Source: Aurelia coerulea (Eukaryota > Cnidaria > Scyphozoa > Semaeostomeae > Ulmaridae). Taken from it: a stretch of DNA of 64,000 bases. Positions 1 through 13,500 of this stretch are shown here, in pieces; position 1 is the first letter of the stretch; each line of letters starts with the position of its first letter. The position numbers and the translations under genes were made by a program. The stretch is from the NCBI GenBank assembly GCA_039566865.1, contig CM076956.1, forward strand, positions 9,931,511-9,995,510, written 5' to 3'. The notes under the pieces were generated by a model. It made no database searches, had not been told where the DNA came from, and worked only from the letters and a program-made list of their open reading frames with translations.

Positions 1-275
1 AATAACGTTGATTGCTGGAAGTGCACTGTGCCATTTCTAAACACTTCAAGATAGGTGATGATTATACAGGATAGAATTCCGTAGTCTCATCAGGGGCTGT
101 AGGAAACCTGAATCAAAAAAGTAGATTTACGTTTGATACATTGAGATAGTCAATAGTAATTTATGTTCTCTTGCCGTCCCTGCGCGTGGCAGATTGACGT
201 GACTTGGAGGGCCCTGGGGCAATTATGCCACTCAAACGGAAATTCCTCGAAGACTAAACACTCTTCGCTATGGGG

Positions 276-888
276 TATACCAGGTGTCCCAAAAATGTAT
301 ACGAATTTGGTCGACTCCAGCGATGTGAATTTAGCTTTAATCATTGTCTCTAATCACTCTAAAAATGTTCCTCGATAGTTAACTTGAACATAGATACCTT
401 GTTTGTTGATATTGGTACTTTGAGACCAAACATGTAGATCCTGAAAGCTCAAATTTGCCTTCTCCTGCAAACCAGAGCTTTAGCCTTTTGGCCTAAGCAA
501 ATTTTTAAGGCACAGTGTATAAATCAATGATAACCTTGATAAAATTTGAACAACATTAGATCTTGTGTTATTCTGTTTTCCAGAAGTCACCCCACAGGCA
601 CCCATTGGGAAGTTTCTTAATTTTCATTAATTTCAGTTCTTAATTTCAATGTGCTTCAGGAATTTGCTTAGGCCAAAAGGCCAAAACTCTGGTTTGGAAG
701 TGGACGCACATTTGAGCTTTCAAGATTGATATTTCTGCTCTCAAAGCACCAATACCAACAAACGAGGTATCTGTGTTCAAGTTAACTATCGAGGAACATT
801 TTGAGAGTGATTAGCCATTGATTAAAGCTAAATTCACATCACTGGAGTGAAGCAAATCTGTATACATGGTTATTGGGACACCCGGTAC
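276..888. mobile_element. Foldback MITE with GGTGTCCC-type ends
   Basis: Ends taccaggtgtcccaa and ttgggacacccggta face each other. The arms match over most of their length, for example the stretch around ctcgatagttaacttgaac at 371 and its complement near 780-795, with gccttttggcctaagcaaat / atttgcttaggccaaaagg closer to the centre. TA occurs at the left end. It lies downstream of the last visible PLC exon. Confidence 0.8.
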
Positions 889-1376
889 TCAATTAACTGC
901 AAACTTCTAATGAAAAATATATTGAATGGGAAAACTTATTGGTCAATGTGAAAAAGGGTGAAATGTGTTAAATGCCGTTCATTTGACCACACTTGATTGG
1001 CATAATGGCTCTGCATAGGCCACATCAATCTGCCACGCGTGGGGATTAAAATTGTTACTTGATGTCTCGGTATGTCAGAAACGAAACAAACTCTATGTAT
1101 CATGTACATCAATCTTAATTTTAATCCAGAGTCTCCTACAGCCCGTGCTGTCATAAAGGCTTTCGCCCTTAAATCTCAAAGAGTGTCTCGTGCTCTCGAC
1201 GAGGGGCATTTCACTCCCAAAACATCTCGTACACCTTTGGAAAAGTCCTTTTGGTTTTCGATAAAATCCTTCAGAAATCCTTAAAAATCCTTTTGTTTTG
1301 AAAAGCTCTCGCACTCTTTTCTGAAGGAATGAAATACCCCTTGCTCTCGAGCATCCCAGAAAACAATTGTGCTTAC
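889..1376. other. No gene seen
   Basis: Spacer between a MITE and the last visible PLC exon, inside the final PLC intron if the last exon lies further left. I searched the minus strand for the missing C2 C-terminus and found no convincing match. Confidence 0.5.
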
Positions 1377-1523
1377 CTTGACGCATGCACGTGAGTGGAA
1401 TGGAATGCTGGGCTAAGAAATCATCAGATCCGAGATCGGAATCATAAACAGCGAACCGCATTACAACAAGTTGTGGAGTCTTCACTGAGAATTGTAAAGT
1501 TTCATTCCATACTGGGTTGAAAC
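1377..1523 (-). CDS. plcd: PLC-delta exon: C2 domain, second half (last exon in window)
   Basis: Acceptor ttcttag, donor CAAG/GTAAGC. Reads [20 protein letters not shown], then [30 protein letters not shown] holds the second set of C2 calcium ligands. The family normally ends about 40 residues later, after a YRHVHL-like strand; no such sequence could be read at 1-1376, so the last exon probably lies left of the window. Confidence 0.92.
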
Positions 1524-4500
1524 CTAAGAATAAAAGGAAGACACTGAATATGTCGTCAGGGCATAGGGATCGAATCTTTCCAAAACTCTCAAAATTAATC
1601 GTGTAAGATGTTATTGGCCTATCATCTCAACTGAATTGATCTAAAGATACTTTATATAGTTGCCACAATCTCAGAGAGAGCATGTCTGATATGATCATTA
1701 TTTTTAGAATTACAGTGTTTTTAAAAATTCCTGTTGGTTTCTTACGAAGCAGAAGGCATTGTAATTCTCGCGTATTTAGGGCTTAAATGAAACAATCACC
1801 AAACAGCTCCTGAATCAAATAAACAAAATCCTCCAGATAGAACTTTAGATTTACCCTCCTTTTTTTGTTATAAGCACATAACTTCTCTTAAAAGCCATCT
1901 TTCGCAAGCACAAGGCAAGAGTTTGCCCTATTAGTTTTGGGGCAAATTTTGTGGCTTTGTTGGTTTTGAATTACTGGTTGAGAGAATTTCCTTTGCCTGC
2001 ATTGCAATCGCTAATTGCTTTGAATTGAGGTGTCACTCAAAAGCAACAGATGCTGTTGCATTACAAAATCTGCCCTTGTTCATGCATGCAGTTCCTTGAC
2101 TGCTAGCAAGACTTTTGATGAGAATAAAGCTGTTTGCTCAAAACATACCACTACGGTGAATATTAATTATTGAACTTTCCATGACATGTCTGCCATAATA
2201 GCTGTGAATTTAGCTTTTCATTTCTTGGTGCTGTGCTGCTTAGAAAAGTGTTTGAGTGTAGATTATCTAAAGAGAGTTACTCTATCATTAAACGTGTATT
2301 TGTTTTGCTTCATTTTGTTTTCTTTTTATCGAGGCCTGTCACCGTACAACTTGACAAAGTAAAACGTACCATTATTATGGATAGCCTTGGTAGTATGTTG
2401 CTTTTCATTTGAATCGCTTGGGACTCCAAATGCTTCAATTTGTACGTATGGATCAATGACCTCTTTATGGTTTGAATTCTTTGGCTTGGGAAGCTGTTGA
2501 CCACTGATGATCTAAAGAGAAAGAAAGATCAATTAGAATAAAACTCAAACCAAGAAAAAATGCTGCAAAATAATGTGAGTTCCCTTCTTCCTGCTGAAAT
2601 TCGAACTATACCGGAAGGCATGAAACTTTCTGTTACTACTGTGTACATTTGAAAAAAGTTTCCGTTCCTAGAAAGGTACAGAATCTTTCGTAGAATGGCT
2701 TAAGAGTCTATTAATGAAGAAAATTGAGACCGACTGGCAAATTTCACAGTAGAATTCATAATTTTACCTGGCAAAATTTCTTTCAAATTTCCATGTGTAG
2801 TTCCTTAGTTGCTGAGCTGAGGATGGTAGGAGATCCTATCGAAATGTACTTATAATAACATGACCTAGTCCAACCGCTTACGTCTAGATAATATTCAATA
2901 TACTGTGATTGTATTAAGATACTGGAATGTCGAATTTTCATCAAAAATTTTCATTGAACTGTCTCCAAATGATTTTCATGCAAATCTTTCGATTTATTAT
3001 GACAAACGACACAAGCAAAACATCTATACATGACTTTCAGAAAGTCAAAAAAGAACTTACTTCGATTCGAACCAATGTTGGCACATCTGCTTCTACTTCT
3101 GCATCTGATTTCGGGTCGAAGGATGTATTCTCTACAGAATTAAATATTTCATTGATGTTGGCAGAATTTCAATACCGGGTGATTCAGGCACAACGTGGGG
3201 CGTTTGACCACAGGAAGCCCAAATGGCTCAATAATAGATGCCATTTTGGCCGTCTGCTGGTGCTGCCCATGGTGATGATCGTTCAGTGCAGCAGTAATGA
3301 AACCGGCTCTAATAAATAATGATCAGTAGATTTTTCAGAATGAAATTGAATATTATCATTTAAATTTTTAAAGCATCAGTGTTGTTACTTATTCTGTCTG
3401 AAGTAAAGGCAACCAGCCGTACTCGATCTGAAGTCGAGCCAACAATATTACGTCACATAACACTGATGAAGGTGAAGGTGAAGTTGCGGCTTTTAGCGTC
3501 AAGCGTTGGGATCGCAGAAGCAGAATAGGCCTAATCGAGTCCGCGACCCCTTGTCATGACGCTCAAATGTCGGGGCTCTACCTGGGATCGAACCCTGTCC
3601 GCCTGACTGTTCTCGCTGCAATATCAGAGGATTACACCACTGTGCCACAACACCTTCACTGAACGATTGCAGTGTACTGTACTACAGCTATGAATACAAT
3701 ATAACCGATAACTTTAATATTCTTCACTGTAGTACAGTATACTGCAATCGTTCATAAGCATTATGTGACGAAATATAGTTGCCTCAACTTCAGATGGAGT
3801 ACGGCTGGTTGCCTTGACTTCAGAATAAGAAATGGCAGACCTGACGGAGGTTAGGTTGGAGAGAATGCTGCTTTGTTAGATACACAAAGAAACAACAATG
3901 ATCCTTTAAAAAGGTACATGATAATGTTTAACGTCATTCTGAAAAATCTACAGGTTTCTTTACTGCTGCACCGAGCAGGAGGCCAAAAATGACATCTATT
4001 AATCAGCCATTTGGGCTTCCTGTAGTTTGAAAAGTCATAATTTGGCGAAGAACCATTCAGATTGTGTTCGTAGAAGTTTTATAATGTAGAAGAATCATCA
4101 GATAAGAACAGTGATCAAAGTCTCGAAAAATGCGAGCGAATTTATGAAATCTCTTGCATCTTAAAAAAATACTATCGCATAAAATAAGGAGGCTTTTGCA
4201 GTTATTGCTCCAAGCAGCATCCATCCAATTACTGATAGCTAATTTTACGGTGCAGCTGTTCAGAAAACTCCCTTCTGTGACGTTTTGGGCCTGGAGCAGT
4301 GGCGGACACTTGGGGGGGGCAGGGAGTGCGATTGCCCCCCAATGTTGGCTGGAACAAAGATCTTTTGTTCGAAAACAATAAAAATAAACAATGCTTTTAA
4401 CTGAAACAATAGCTTCGACCCCCCAATATTTGGCAAAGTTTCCGCCACTGGCCTGGAGATCATGAGGAAAGAAATGCTTGATTTAGGCCATGTTGAATCG

Positions 4501-7500
4501 GAAGAAGGCAGATCCGTTTCTGAAAGTGTAGGGAAGTGAGTTATCAAAATGGACACTGAGCCAGTCATAGTGGAAACTTGATGACCTTGTGTCTTTCTCC
4601 ACTATGATTGGTACAGTTGAATTGTATTTTGTAGATTTTAGCTTTTGTAGAGTTGATAGAAGACAAAAATGAGATTCTAATTGTAGCGGTATTATTTCAA
4701 TCAAGGAACAACGACTATTTTAGTGGGTCTAGTTTTTACCAGCATTTCATTTACTCATATGTAGAAATTATATCATAAGTCTGTTTACTTACCATGCCGC
4801 ATAAAGCTTGGTTTCAGCAAGTACCCACAGTTTCCATTGTCTTTGAATTTACCTCGGTAGATATCCATCATTTGCCCGTCAGTTTGGTAGTTCAAAGCAA
4901 CTAACAACGAAAAGAAGTGAATATAACAAACATACAAAAATTACTCACGCACAAAGCGTCTATCAAAGATTTCGTTACGCTGAACATGCAACGTTCAATT
5001 TGCTACGTAGCTACATAAAATTTCTCTCTCTCTCTTTCTTATGAGTCACAGACATTGACGGGGCAAAGGGATCACACAGAAGGACAGGGAGGAGTGATAA
5101 GAGAAGAAAGAGAATATTTTTTGAGGGGTTTTCTTTTCCTTTTATGTCTAGATTTGCTGAAGATATCTCCTGAGATATTCTGAGATAGACCAATACCAAT
5201 TCTGACATCATGTTAGCTTCTAAAGTCTTCCTGAACGAAGTTTATCTATTACGGACCCTTTCTCTTAACAATTAAAACAATAAAATCAGCGGATTACAGC
5301 GCCTATTATCACAGACAATTTTTCTAGCTGATATAAAAACGACGAAAAAGTCCTGAAAATTTGGAGTAAGGAGGATATATTGTTTTTCTACTGATAAAAA
5401 TATTTTAGATTTCAGTTGCAAGCCCAGACAGAGTTATCTTTACCATTCTTGATATAAACCATTAGTTTGTCGGAGACCATCAACTTGAGAAGACATCGTG
5501 GGCAGGGCAAAATAATTTTATAACAACAAAATCCAAGTTCACTCTTCTCAAATCAAAACCTTCAAAGGTTTTCCCTTTATGCCAAATCAATATCTCTACC
5601 GTAAATTATTCGCCTCTGGCTATATGACCCTTCCAAAGGTGATAGAATTAGAATTATGGAAGTGACGTACCTATCTGGCATCCTAGATTCCAAGCATCTT
5701 GCGGATTATAGTTGCTTGAGTCGACTCGCCTTCCACCAGGATAAGTTCGACTAAGAAACTTGGCGTTGTGTTTCACGAAAGAATTCGCTTCGGATTCACC
5801 AAGAGCAAGGAATTTCGACTCTCCAAATGATGACATATGGTGAAATTTGCCTGCAATAGGAAATCAGAGCATGTAAATAAGAAATATGCTATGCAAAAAG
5901 GCTACAAATAAGTCATCAAAGCATATAACTACTTTTGCTGATCATCAGCAGAATCAGATAAAAAATTGCAGAAAGTTAACATCCCCTAACCGATAAACAG
6001 GTTTGATATAAAATGCACAGCTAAATATTGTGAGAATATGTGGTGAATAACTTACTTTTGATTTGTGCTTGGTCAAAGGATTGAAACTTCACTGAAGCAA
6101 TATAATTAACAAGTCTTGACAGCTCCTTTGCAAGTTTTAAATTCTGCAAAACAAGGACAGTGCAAGGTCATAAAGTACAGATAGAAGATAATTCCGGAGA
6201 AGTCGATATAATTATGTTTTTGCATTTCAATTCGATCAGACTAAAAACAGTGCTTGTTGAGGCAACATAGCATAAACTTAGGCGTCAAATAAAAAAACTG
6301 GGAAAATCGTTATTGCATCTTTCTGTCAATTTAATGGCAAGAAGAGAACTTTAGGTATTTTTGCTACAACTACAGTATACTTTCGGAATAAGAGTGTCTT
6401 CACAGGTATCTCTTTCTTCCTTTGAGGCTGTGACGCCATCGAATTGATAAACGCATACCACAGAAGCAAGGCATCCTCTGTCTTACTACCATGCTAAATT
6501 GAAATTAAATTTTTAGTGACTGAATGAGCTAAAATGTGCTGAAACATGCTTTGCTACACTGAACGGAAACGTGCAGTCTGAAATGTCCTTTCAAAGATGC
6601 TTCCCACAAAGCGCTATCGCAATAACTGATCGACCAAGATTGAGCGACATTTAATCTTAAAAGCAAATACATTGATATAAATAAAGACTGATTTCATTGG
6701 GGTTTGTCTTCGTGAAATTTTTCTAACCAAACACCATGAAGGAATTTTAAAAAGTTAAAAAAGCTATACTTGACATAATTTAAGCTAAATCTAATGAAGT
6801 TTTGCAAAATCCATTCTTTATTCAAAATATCTAGTCTAAAAATGCATACGAGAAAGTTAATTTATGCAATCTAAAATCTGGTTTTGCCCATTAAGTAGTA
6901 GTTTGTCGAAGTTAGGTATTGGTTCATTTTTTACAACTGCTATGTGATGTTTGTTCAAGGCAGTACAAAGACCAGCAGCCTCTGCCATCGTTAATTTTTG
7001 TTTTTGTGAATTTTGTGTACAGTCAGTTATTCTGGAAGCTGTACAGAGGGAGTCACTGAATTCGCGCTAAGCATACTGGCTTTTGTACTCCCTTTAAATA
7101 ATGTTTAAATGACGATCAATGTTCTTCATTAATTAAAGAAGCTTTAAAAGCAGATACCGGGTGAGTCAGAAAAATTTAATGGGGGTTAAATGCAATTTAA
7201 GCCTGGTTAATACAGCTCAGGAAAGTTTTACTGGGTTGGTCCTTGGCCGAGATTTTAGCTTACAAAGTTGAATAACCAACTTACTAAATAACTTGTTCTT
7301 TATTGCAGTTACTGGTGAGTTACTAACTTATTTTTTTCCTTTCACGTCTCAAGATTAACTCATTTTTCTCTTGCAGGATTCAACAGTTTTCTCTCTATTT
7401 ACAGGTTTATTTCGGCTGCTGTTCTTTTACAGGAATTAACAGTCTTCTTTCTACAGATTACGGTGTTTTGTTTCGTTTATGGGTTTAATACAATGAGTCC

Positions 7501-10500
7501 ATTATTTAAAGCTATTTGATTGAATTTATGTGTAATGATACTTTCCGATCAATGCTGAGTATCAAAAAGTCAAAATTACATGATAGGGAACAGCCCTCGT
7601 TTTTGGCAGTTTTTGGGCCAAATTGAGAAAAGGGACTTTTGGCTGAAGTCCAGACTTACAAAGGGGAATAATGCACTAAGTCTGTCTCAATTAGATGTCA
7701 CCTGAGAATTGCAATAACGGAAATTCCTTTCAAAACATTCATATTGTTGAATGAGGCAAGCGACGACAATGATGCTAAACCAATTCATTTCATTGACATT
7801 TTACGACACATCCAGGTATTATGATGACATTCCGAGTATTAAAACATTCCAAGAACATTCCAAATATAAAAATTGGTTGACTTAAAACATGTTTAATTAA
7901 TTTTCGAACGTTTCAAACCAAACTTGGTTCATCTTCAGCGAATAAATAAACGGTACAAGGCAAATTTATACCCAAAGAAAAACAAGTAACCCGATGCAAA
8001 CGAGCGTGAGTTACATTTACTTCGCGAAAAGGGGACCCGAGGCCTAATTAGACTGATTATATGTTCGTAGGTTATCGCTATTGATAGGCTGATGGACGCT
8101 ATAACTACGACTCATGGACTTACGCTTCCAGAAACGGACATGGCCTAAATCATCTGCTATTTTTTCTTAAAACCACCGACCCTAAATCACCGCAAAAAGT
8201 GGTTTTCCTCAAGTGCTACACTGCAAAACAAGCTATCAGTACTTAGATGAATGTTTCTTCAAGCTATTAAAGCAAAAAAACCCTATCCTTAAGTGATATT
8301 TTGGTTGTTCGGGGACGCAAAAGATCTCGTAAATTCGTTCGCTACTTTGAGATTTTGATCGTTGGAGCAGTTCAGTCGAACGCGTTGTTCGAATTCGTTT
8401 GTTTGCCTTTGGCGGGAAGTTTAAATTGAAGAAGAATCAGCCAATCCCATCAAGTTATTTCAAGTCTTGCATCCTGATTGGTCCAGGAACAAATTTGTTC
8501 CTGGCGAGAATTTTTTTGCCGTTTTGAGAAGAGTTAGTCCATAAGGCCCTTGACTGGAGCGACAACAACAACATTAATTCACTTCAATTAGATGAGCGTA
8601 AGTTGAGGGTCCTTATGAAGTGAGGCTAAGGCCTAAACTCCGAGTGGATAAAGTCATAGCAAAATCAAAAGAGAACGAAAGGGATCAATGACTGCTGGGA
8701 ATAACAACTTATATTGTTGTTATTCACGGGCATTTGCAGGTGACATCTAACTCAGAGAGATGATGGACTTGAAACTTTAGAAATTTGGTTGCACGGCTTT
8801 TCCTGGACGATATTTTTCAAAGACTGGATACATTTTTCTGACTCACCCAGTAGTGTTTGTGTAAATTAAATGATGATAAAAATTAATCATGCTGGGATGA
8901 AAATTAAAACATTATCATACAATAAATAATTACCAAATCAGTACATTTCAGACAATTTGAAATTAAGCAGTTGTGAAATAAATTATTTTCAAATGCATTA
9001 ATAGATCTATTTAATGGAATGTAAATTTAGAATTTAAGGTTTGTTAAATATTCGCTTACACCAAATTTTGATCCACGACTCAAACTTCTATAGACACTAG
9101 GACGACGACTCGATCCATTGCTTCTCTCAAGCTTAAATTTGAATAAAGATTGTGAGTCAGATTATAGTCAATACATTTAGGTTACAAGAAGAGCCACCTT
9201 TACTGCAAGGAAGCATCACCGTGCATATACACGGATATAGGGACATTGCCCTTAGAACCAAAACTATTACAAAAATGGTGGTTTTCATTTTACAAATTGA
9301 CTCGTATATAACGACATGCCCTCACATGAATTATCCCTGCTTTTTGTTACTGTGAAGAGGGGAAATAAGAGGGGAAATAAAAGAGAAAAACTACTTGAGG
9401 AGCACACACTTACTTTGTTAAGGAACCAAAAGAAAGGATGCAAAAAGGAAAGCTGCTGATATGAGACTATTTAGCAAGAATAAATGAAAATCAGTGTAAA
9501 TAATGTATCATCTCTTATCATCACAACATATTCATAAATAAGGGAACTGCCTTGGAGTATGAAGGCATGCCCTTGTATACAAGATGCCCCAATATCCGTG
9601 TCTATACGGTAGGTTAAATGAAAGGATGTTTCCGCTGGGAAGCATTAGGTAAGGCATTAGGTAAAAATTCGGTTAAATGTTCATTCAGACTTTAATTGTT
9701 GTGCCATTTGAAGAAATTAAGCAAGATTTGCAAAAGTAATTGATCTAAGGTGCCTAGATCTATGATGCAACATTTGGTAAAAATTACTAATTTGAGCATT
9801 GGAAAAATTAAAAAACCTCCACTGTTTGATCGTCAGCAAATTTCCAAACGATGCAAAAGTTTAAGTGTCATCTTCGTTTATCTTCATTTAACGTAAATGA
9901 CATGACCTCATATAAAAGATCAGATCTTATTAATTCATGAAGAATCTGTTGGATTCGATAACCTACACACGTGCAATAACAAACCAAAGCCAAATAAACA
10001 ATGCTGCTCATTGGTTGTTTATATTCCCTATTTGTAGACCAAACCATTAGCTTAACTCATTTACCATGAGTGATACTAAAACATATCTGCTAGGGTTGCT
10101 TAAAATATGATTAATACCTTTTCCTTCTCCCTTTGTTTTTCCGCTCTCTTTGATAACATATCATGATGAATACCATCCACTTCTTCATGTCCACCCTGGA
10201 TCACCATCTCTGCTGCTTCATCGTCTTCAGAAACATCACCCAGTTCTCCTTCGTTCTTCTCTTGTTCAAGTGAAAGTTTTTTGCCCTTCACGGAATAAAG
10301 CAAAATATAATGAGTGTACAACATGTTATACTACTAACGCAAACCCTATACAGTTGTCAGACATTGTAACACAACACACCAGCAGTCAATCTTTACCAAA
10401 TCAAATGTCCTGTCAAAATCTGGATTCAAATAAAAAGAATTCAGGCGTTTGGAAATTCGTAGTGCGTAGAGTACTGGATGGATTTGAATGAATTGAATTC

Positions 10501-13500
10501 TGCTTGATAGCTGAATCACTGAAGTATTATGATTTTCTCGTGTTTTCACGAGAGCTGAAATAGATGTAATTTGATCTATTATATGAATAATCGTCACATG
10601 GGGGGTCTAGGAGTGTCAGTAAAGACTTTAGTTTTGGTTTCTTTAGTTCCCTGTGATCCGGATTAGAAAACAACAGCTGTGTAATTTGATACAGATTACA
10701 TCATGGTCGGACTGCTATTGTTGCAGATGCGCAGGATTTGAAAAAACCTACTAGTTCAAAAGCGCAGCCAATGTGATAAGAGCTCTCACATAACAAAAGT
10801 TCCTCTACTGTAACAATAGCAGGCCGACAGCAACGATGACGCAATCTGTATGAAATTATATAGCTGTTGTTTTCATAATCCAGATCACAGCGAACCAAAG
10901 AAACCAAAACTATTGTCTCTACTGACACTCATGGACCCCATGTGTAATCAGTAGCTGCGAACTAAAACATACGATCAATCCATAAAGAATCTCCTCAATG
11001 ACAAGGAAGCAATACCACTAAATTGAACAACTAGACTTACATAATTTTTAGCTAAAGCTGCTAGAAAATATTTTTCGGGAAATTCTTTATTTGAGAACGA
11101 GACAGTGCATTCTAAATCATCTGATAAGTTCATTCATTTCATTTCATTTTTAATTATTTATACACGGTGGCCCCATCAATCAATGACTGCTTTACAGGGG
11201 GCCGTGTTAAAAAGCTTACAAAATTAACAATACTTTTCTAAAATAACCTAATTACAAGTGATAAAATCTAAAAAATCTAACTAGAATACTTATGATAAAA
11301 AATTAAAAAGAGTAAAATCAAAACTGGTGAATGGAACGAAAAATCACAATCAAATGTTCAAGCAGAAGGCTGCAGATGGTTTTTTAGTTGGCATTTAAAC
11401 GAATTAAGCGAATTTGCTTGTTTTATATCCAACGGAAGCTGATTCCAAGTTCTAGCGCCACGAAAAGATATCGCTTTTTGTCCTTTGCAGGTTGTCATCC
11501 TTGGGATATAGAGATCAGTGGCTGCATTTCGCAAGCTAATATCAATATTTCGGTCAGAATTTTTTGTGAACAAATCAGAAAGATAGCTAGGTGCAAGGCC
11601 AGTTATTGCTTTATACGTAACCGTAGCTGTTTCACTTTTAATCATATCACTGACAGTAAGCCATTTAAGGTTCTTAATCAAAAGGGTCGCAGATGTATCA
11701 TAACTGCTATTTGAGACAATCCTTGCAGCTCGATTTTGCAATTTTTGCAGAGCTTGCAATCTAGCTTCGCCACAGCTTCCCCATACAGAGCAACAGTAGC
11801 GAAAGTGTGGCTCGACAATGCCTCTGTACATTTGTATCAGAGTAGGTTTCGGTACTTAAGTCTCAAGATTAAGTTAAAACCTCTGTCAGTCACAGGAATT
11901 TGAATTTTATAAATAAGATGGGAGACTTGCTCCACTCGTCCCAATGTTTTCACTCCATTCCATTTTTACAGTACGATCACTGCAGTGGAAATACGTTGTT
12001 GCACAGGAGCATAAAATGTCGGTTCATGCAAACAATCCCATTCAACTATAAAACATGTTGTTGTTATTGCAATTACTGGGACTTTGTATTGAGTCCAATT
12101 AGATGGTTTTGTATTATGCATTTTCAAACAAGTGATACCTTTCTTAACTCATGAAATGAAAGTATTTTCAGAAAAATCCGTGCAAGAAATTTGAGTAAAT
12201 ACCTTGATGAGAATTTTGTGCTTGAGAGACTCTGGCGGTGGAAGGGCCGTACGTGATTCATCGACTGGCTCATCATACAAGGAATCTACAAAGATGAGTT
12301 AAAATTTACGTCAAATTTCAACAAATAGTTAAAATACACTGCAGGCATGATGGCGATAAGACAATAACATAAAGTAAAGAAGTTTTTGCTTTTATCAAGA
12401 GTTTGTGCATTGGTAAAAGCTTGCATTTGCAAGGAGAAAAAATCTAAAAATGTCTCATTGAAGTCAAGGTTAGTCAAGCGCCATAGCCAAAGAAACCCGG
12501 GGGGGGGGTAACTTAAGTTCTCCATGGTACGGAGTTGTTCCATTTTTAGGGTACCTTTTTTATGATGGATTCCGGATTTATGGGTATGATTTTGAACGAT
12601 TTTTATGTTTTCCAGATTTATGGGTATGATTTTTTGTAAACTTCATTTTATGGGTGAACTTTTTTGGCTTTTCCGGATTTATGGGTATACTTTTCAGAAA
12701 TTTTCCGCATTTATGGGTCTACTTTTCAGAAATTTTTCCGGATTTATGGGTGGTAGGTTTACGCTTTGAACGGCACAACCCCGTATCATGGAAACTTAAG
12801 TTACCGCCCCCCCCCCTCCCTCCGAGCAAAGAAACAATGCTATGTCTAAAGTGTTTTCTCTGTTCTAGTTACTAGTTATAGACAAACCTATTTACCATTG
12901 CATATCCCCTGTACTGGTAACCACTAAATAGATGACTACACTAAAGATGGCGGCAAGAAACTTTTTAACAAGATGCATTACGTTCTTTAATCGAATCCAT
13001 ATATAATTGTCACAGATTCTTCATTAGAATGCAATCCATCTTGGTAAAAAGTTCATCGCCACCATCTATTAGACTGATTACACGTTCGAAGTTATTGCTA
13101 TTGATAGACTGGTGAACGCTATAACTAGAGCAACTGGAGCTCCTCACTGGAGCGACAACAACAACATCAATTCACTTCAATGAGACGAGCATAAGTTGAG
13201 GGTCCTTGTGTAGTGAGGCTAGCCATCTTTAGCGTAATTGTCTATTGCAGATATTTTGCAATATACATTTTGAATGGCAGGATTTGGGAGAGGAAACAAA
13301 GTTCTAGAACTCAGATTTGATATTATATCCTTAGAGAATTTTCTAAATTCTTACCTCCGAGAATTTCCACGAGGTGCTTCGCCATTACTTTCTGTTGGTC
13401 AATGGTGCAATGGTTTTCCAAAGACAATATCAGGGGGTACCTGCATGAAATCCAAATTTGCATACTTAAAACAGGAATGGTCAACAAGGGGAAAGGTCTG

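Larger units (their letters stand above)
3173..4050. mobile_element. Foldback MITE (CCGGGTG end) containing a SINE
   Basis: Starts taccgggtgattcaggc. Arms at about 3200-3450 and 3750-4030 are inverted copies: ccatttgggcttcctgt appears in both orientations, as do cattctgaaaaatctac and cagccgtactcgatctgaag. The right terminus has decayed beyond about 4040. A minus-strand SINE (3464-3654) sits inside. Confidence 0.72.
6144..9059. other. PLC intron in the X-Y linker region
   Basis: 2.9-kb intron. Its 3-prime half (on the minus strand) shows nothing recognisable at about 6150-7150; the rest is the large foldback element at 7155-8852. Confidence 0.6.

Noticed and set aside
1093..1300. Minus-strand frame continuing from the C2 exon to LWIKIKIDVHDT and a stop
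   Set aside because: It reads through a good donor at 1376 and lacks the YRHVHL-like strand; the continuation looks like chance openness, though LWIKIKI resembles a C2 ending.
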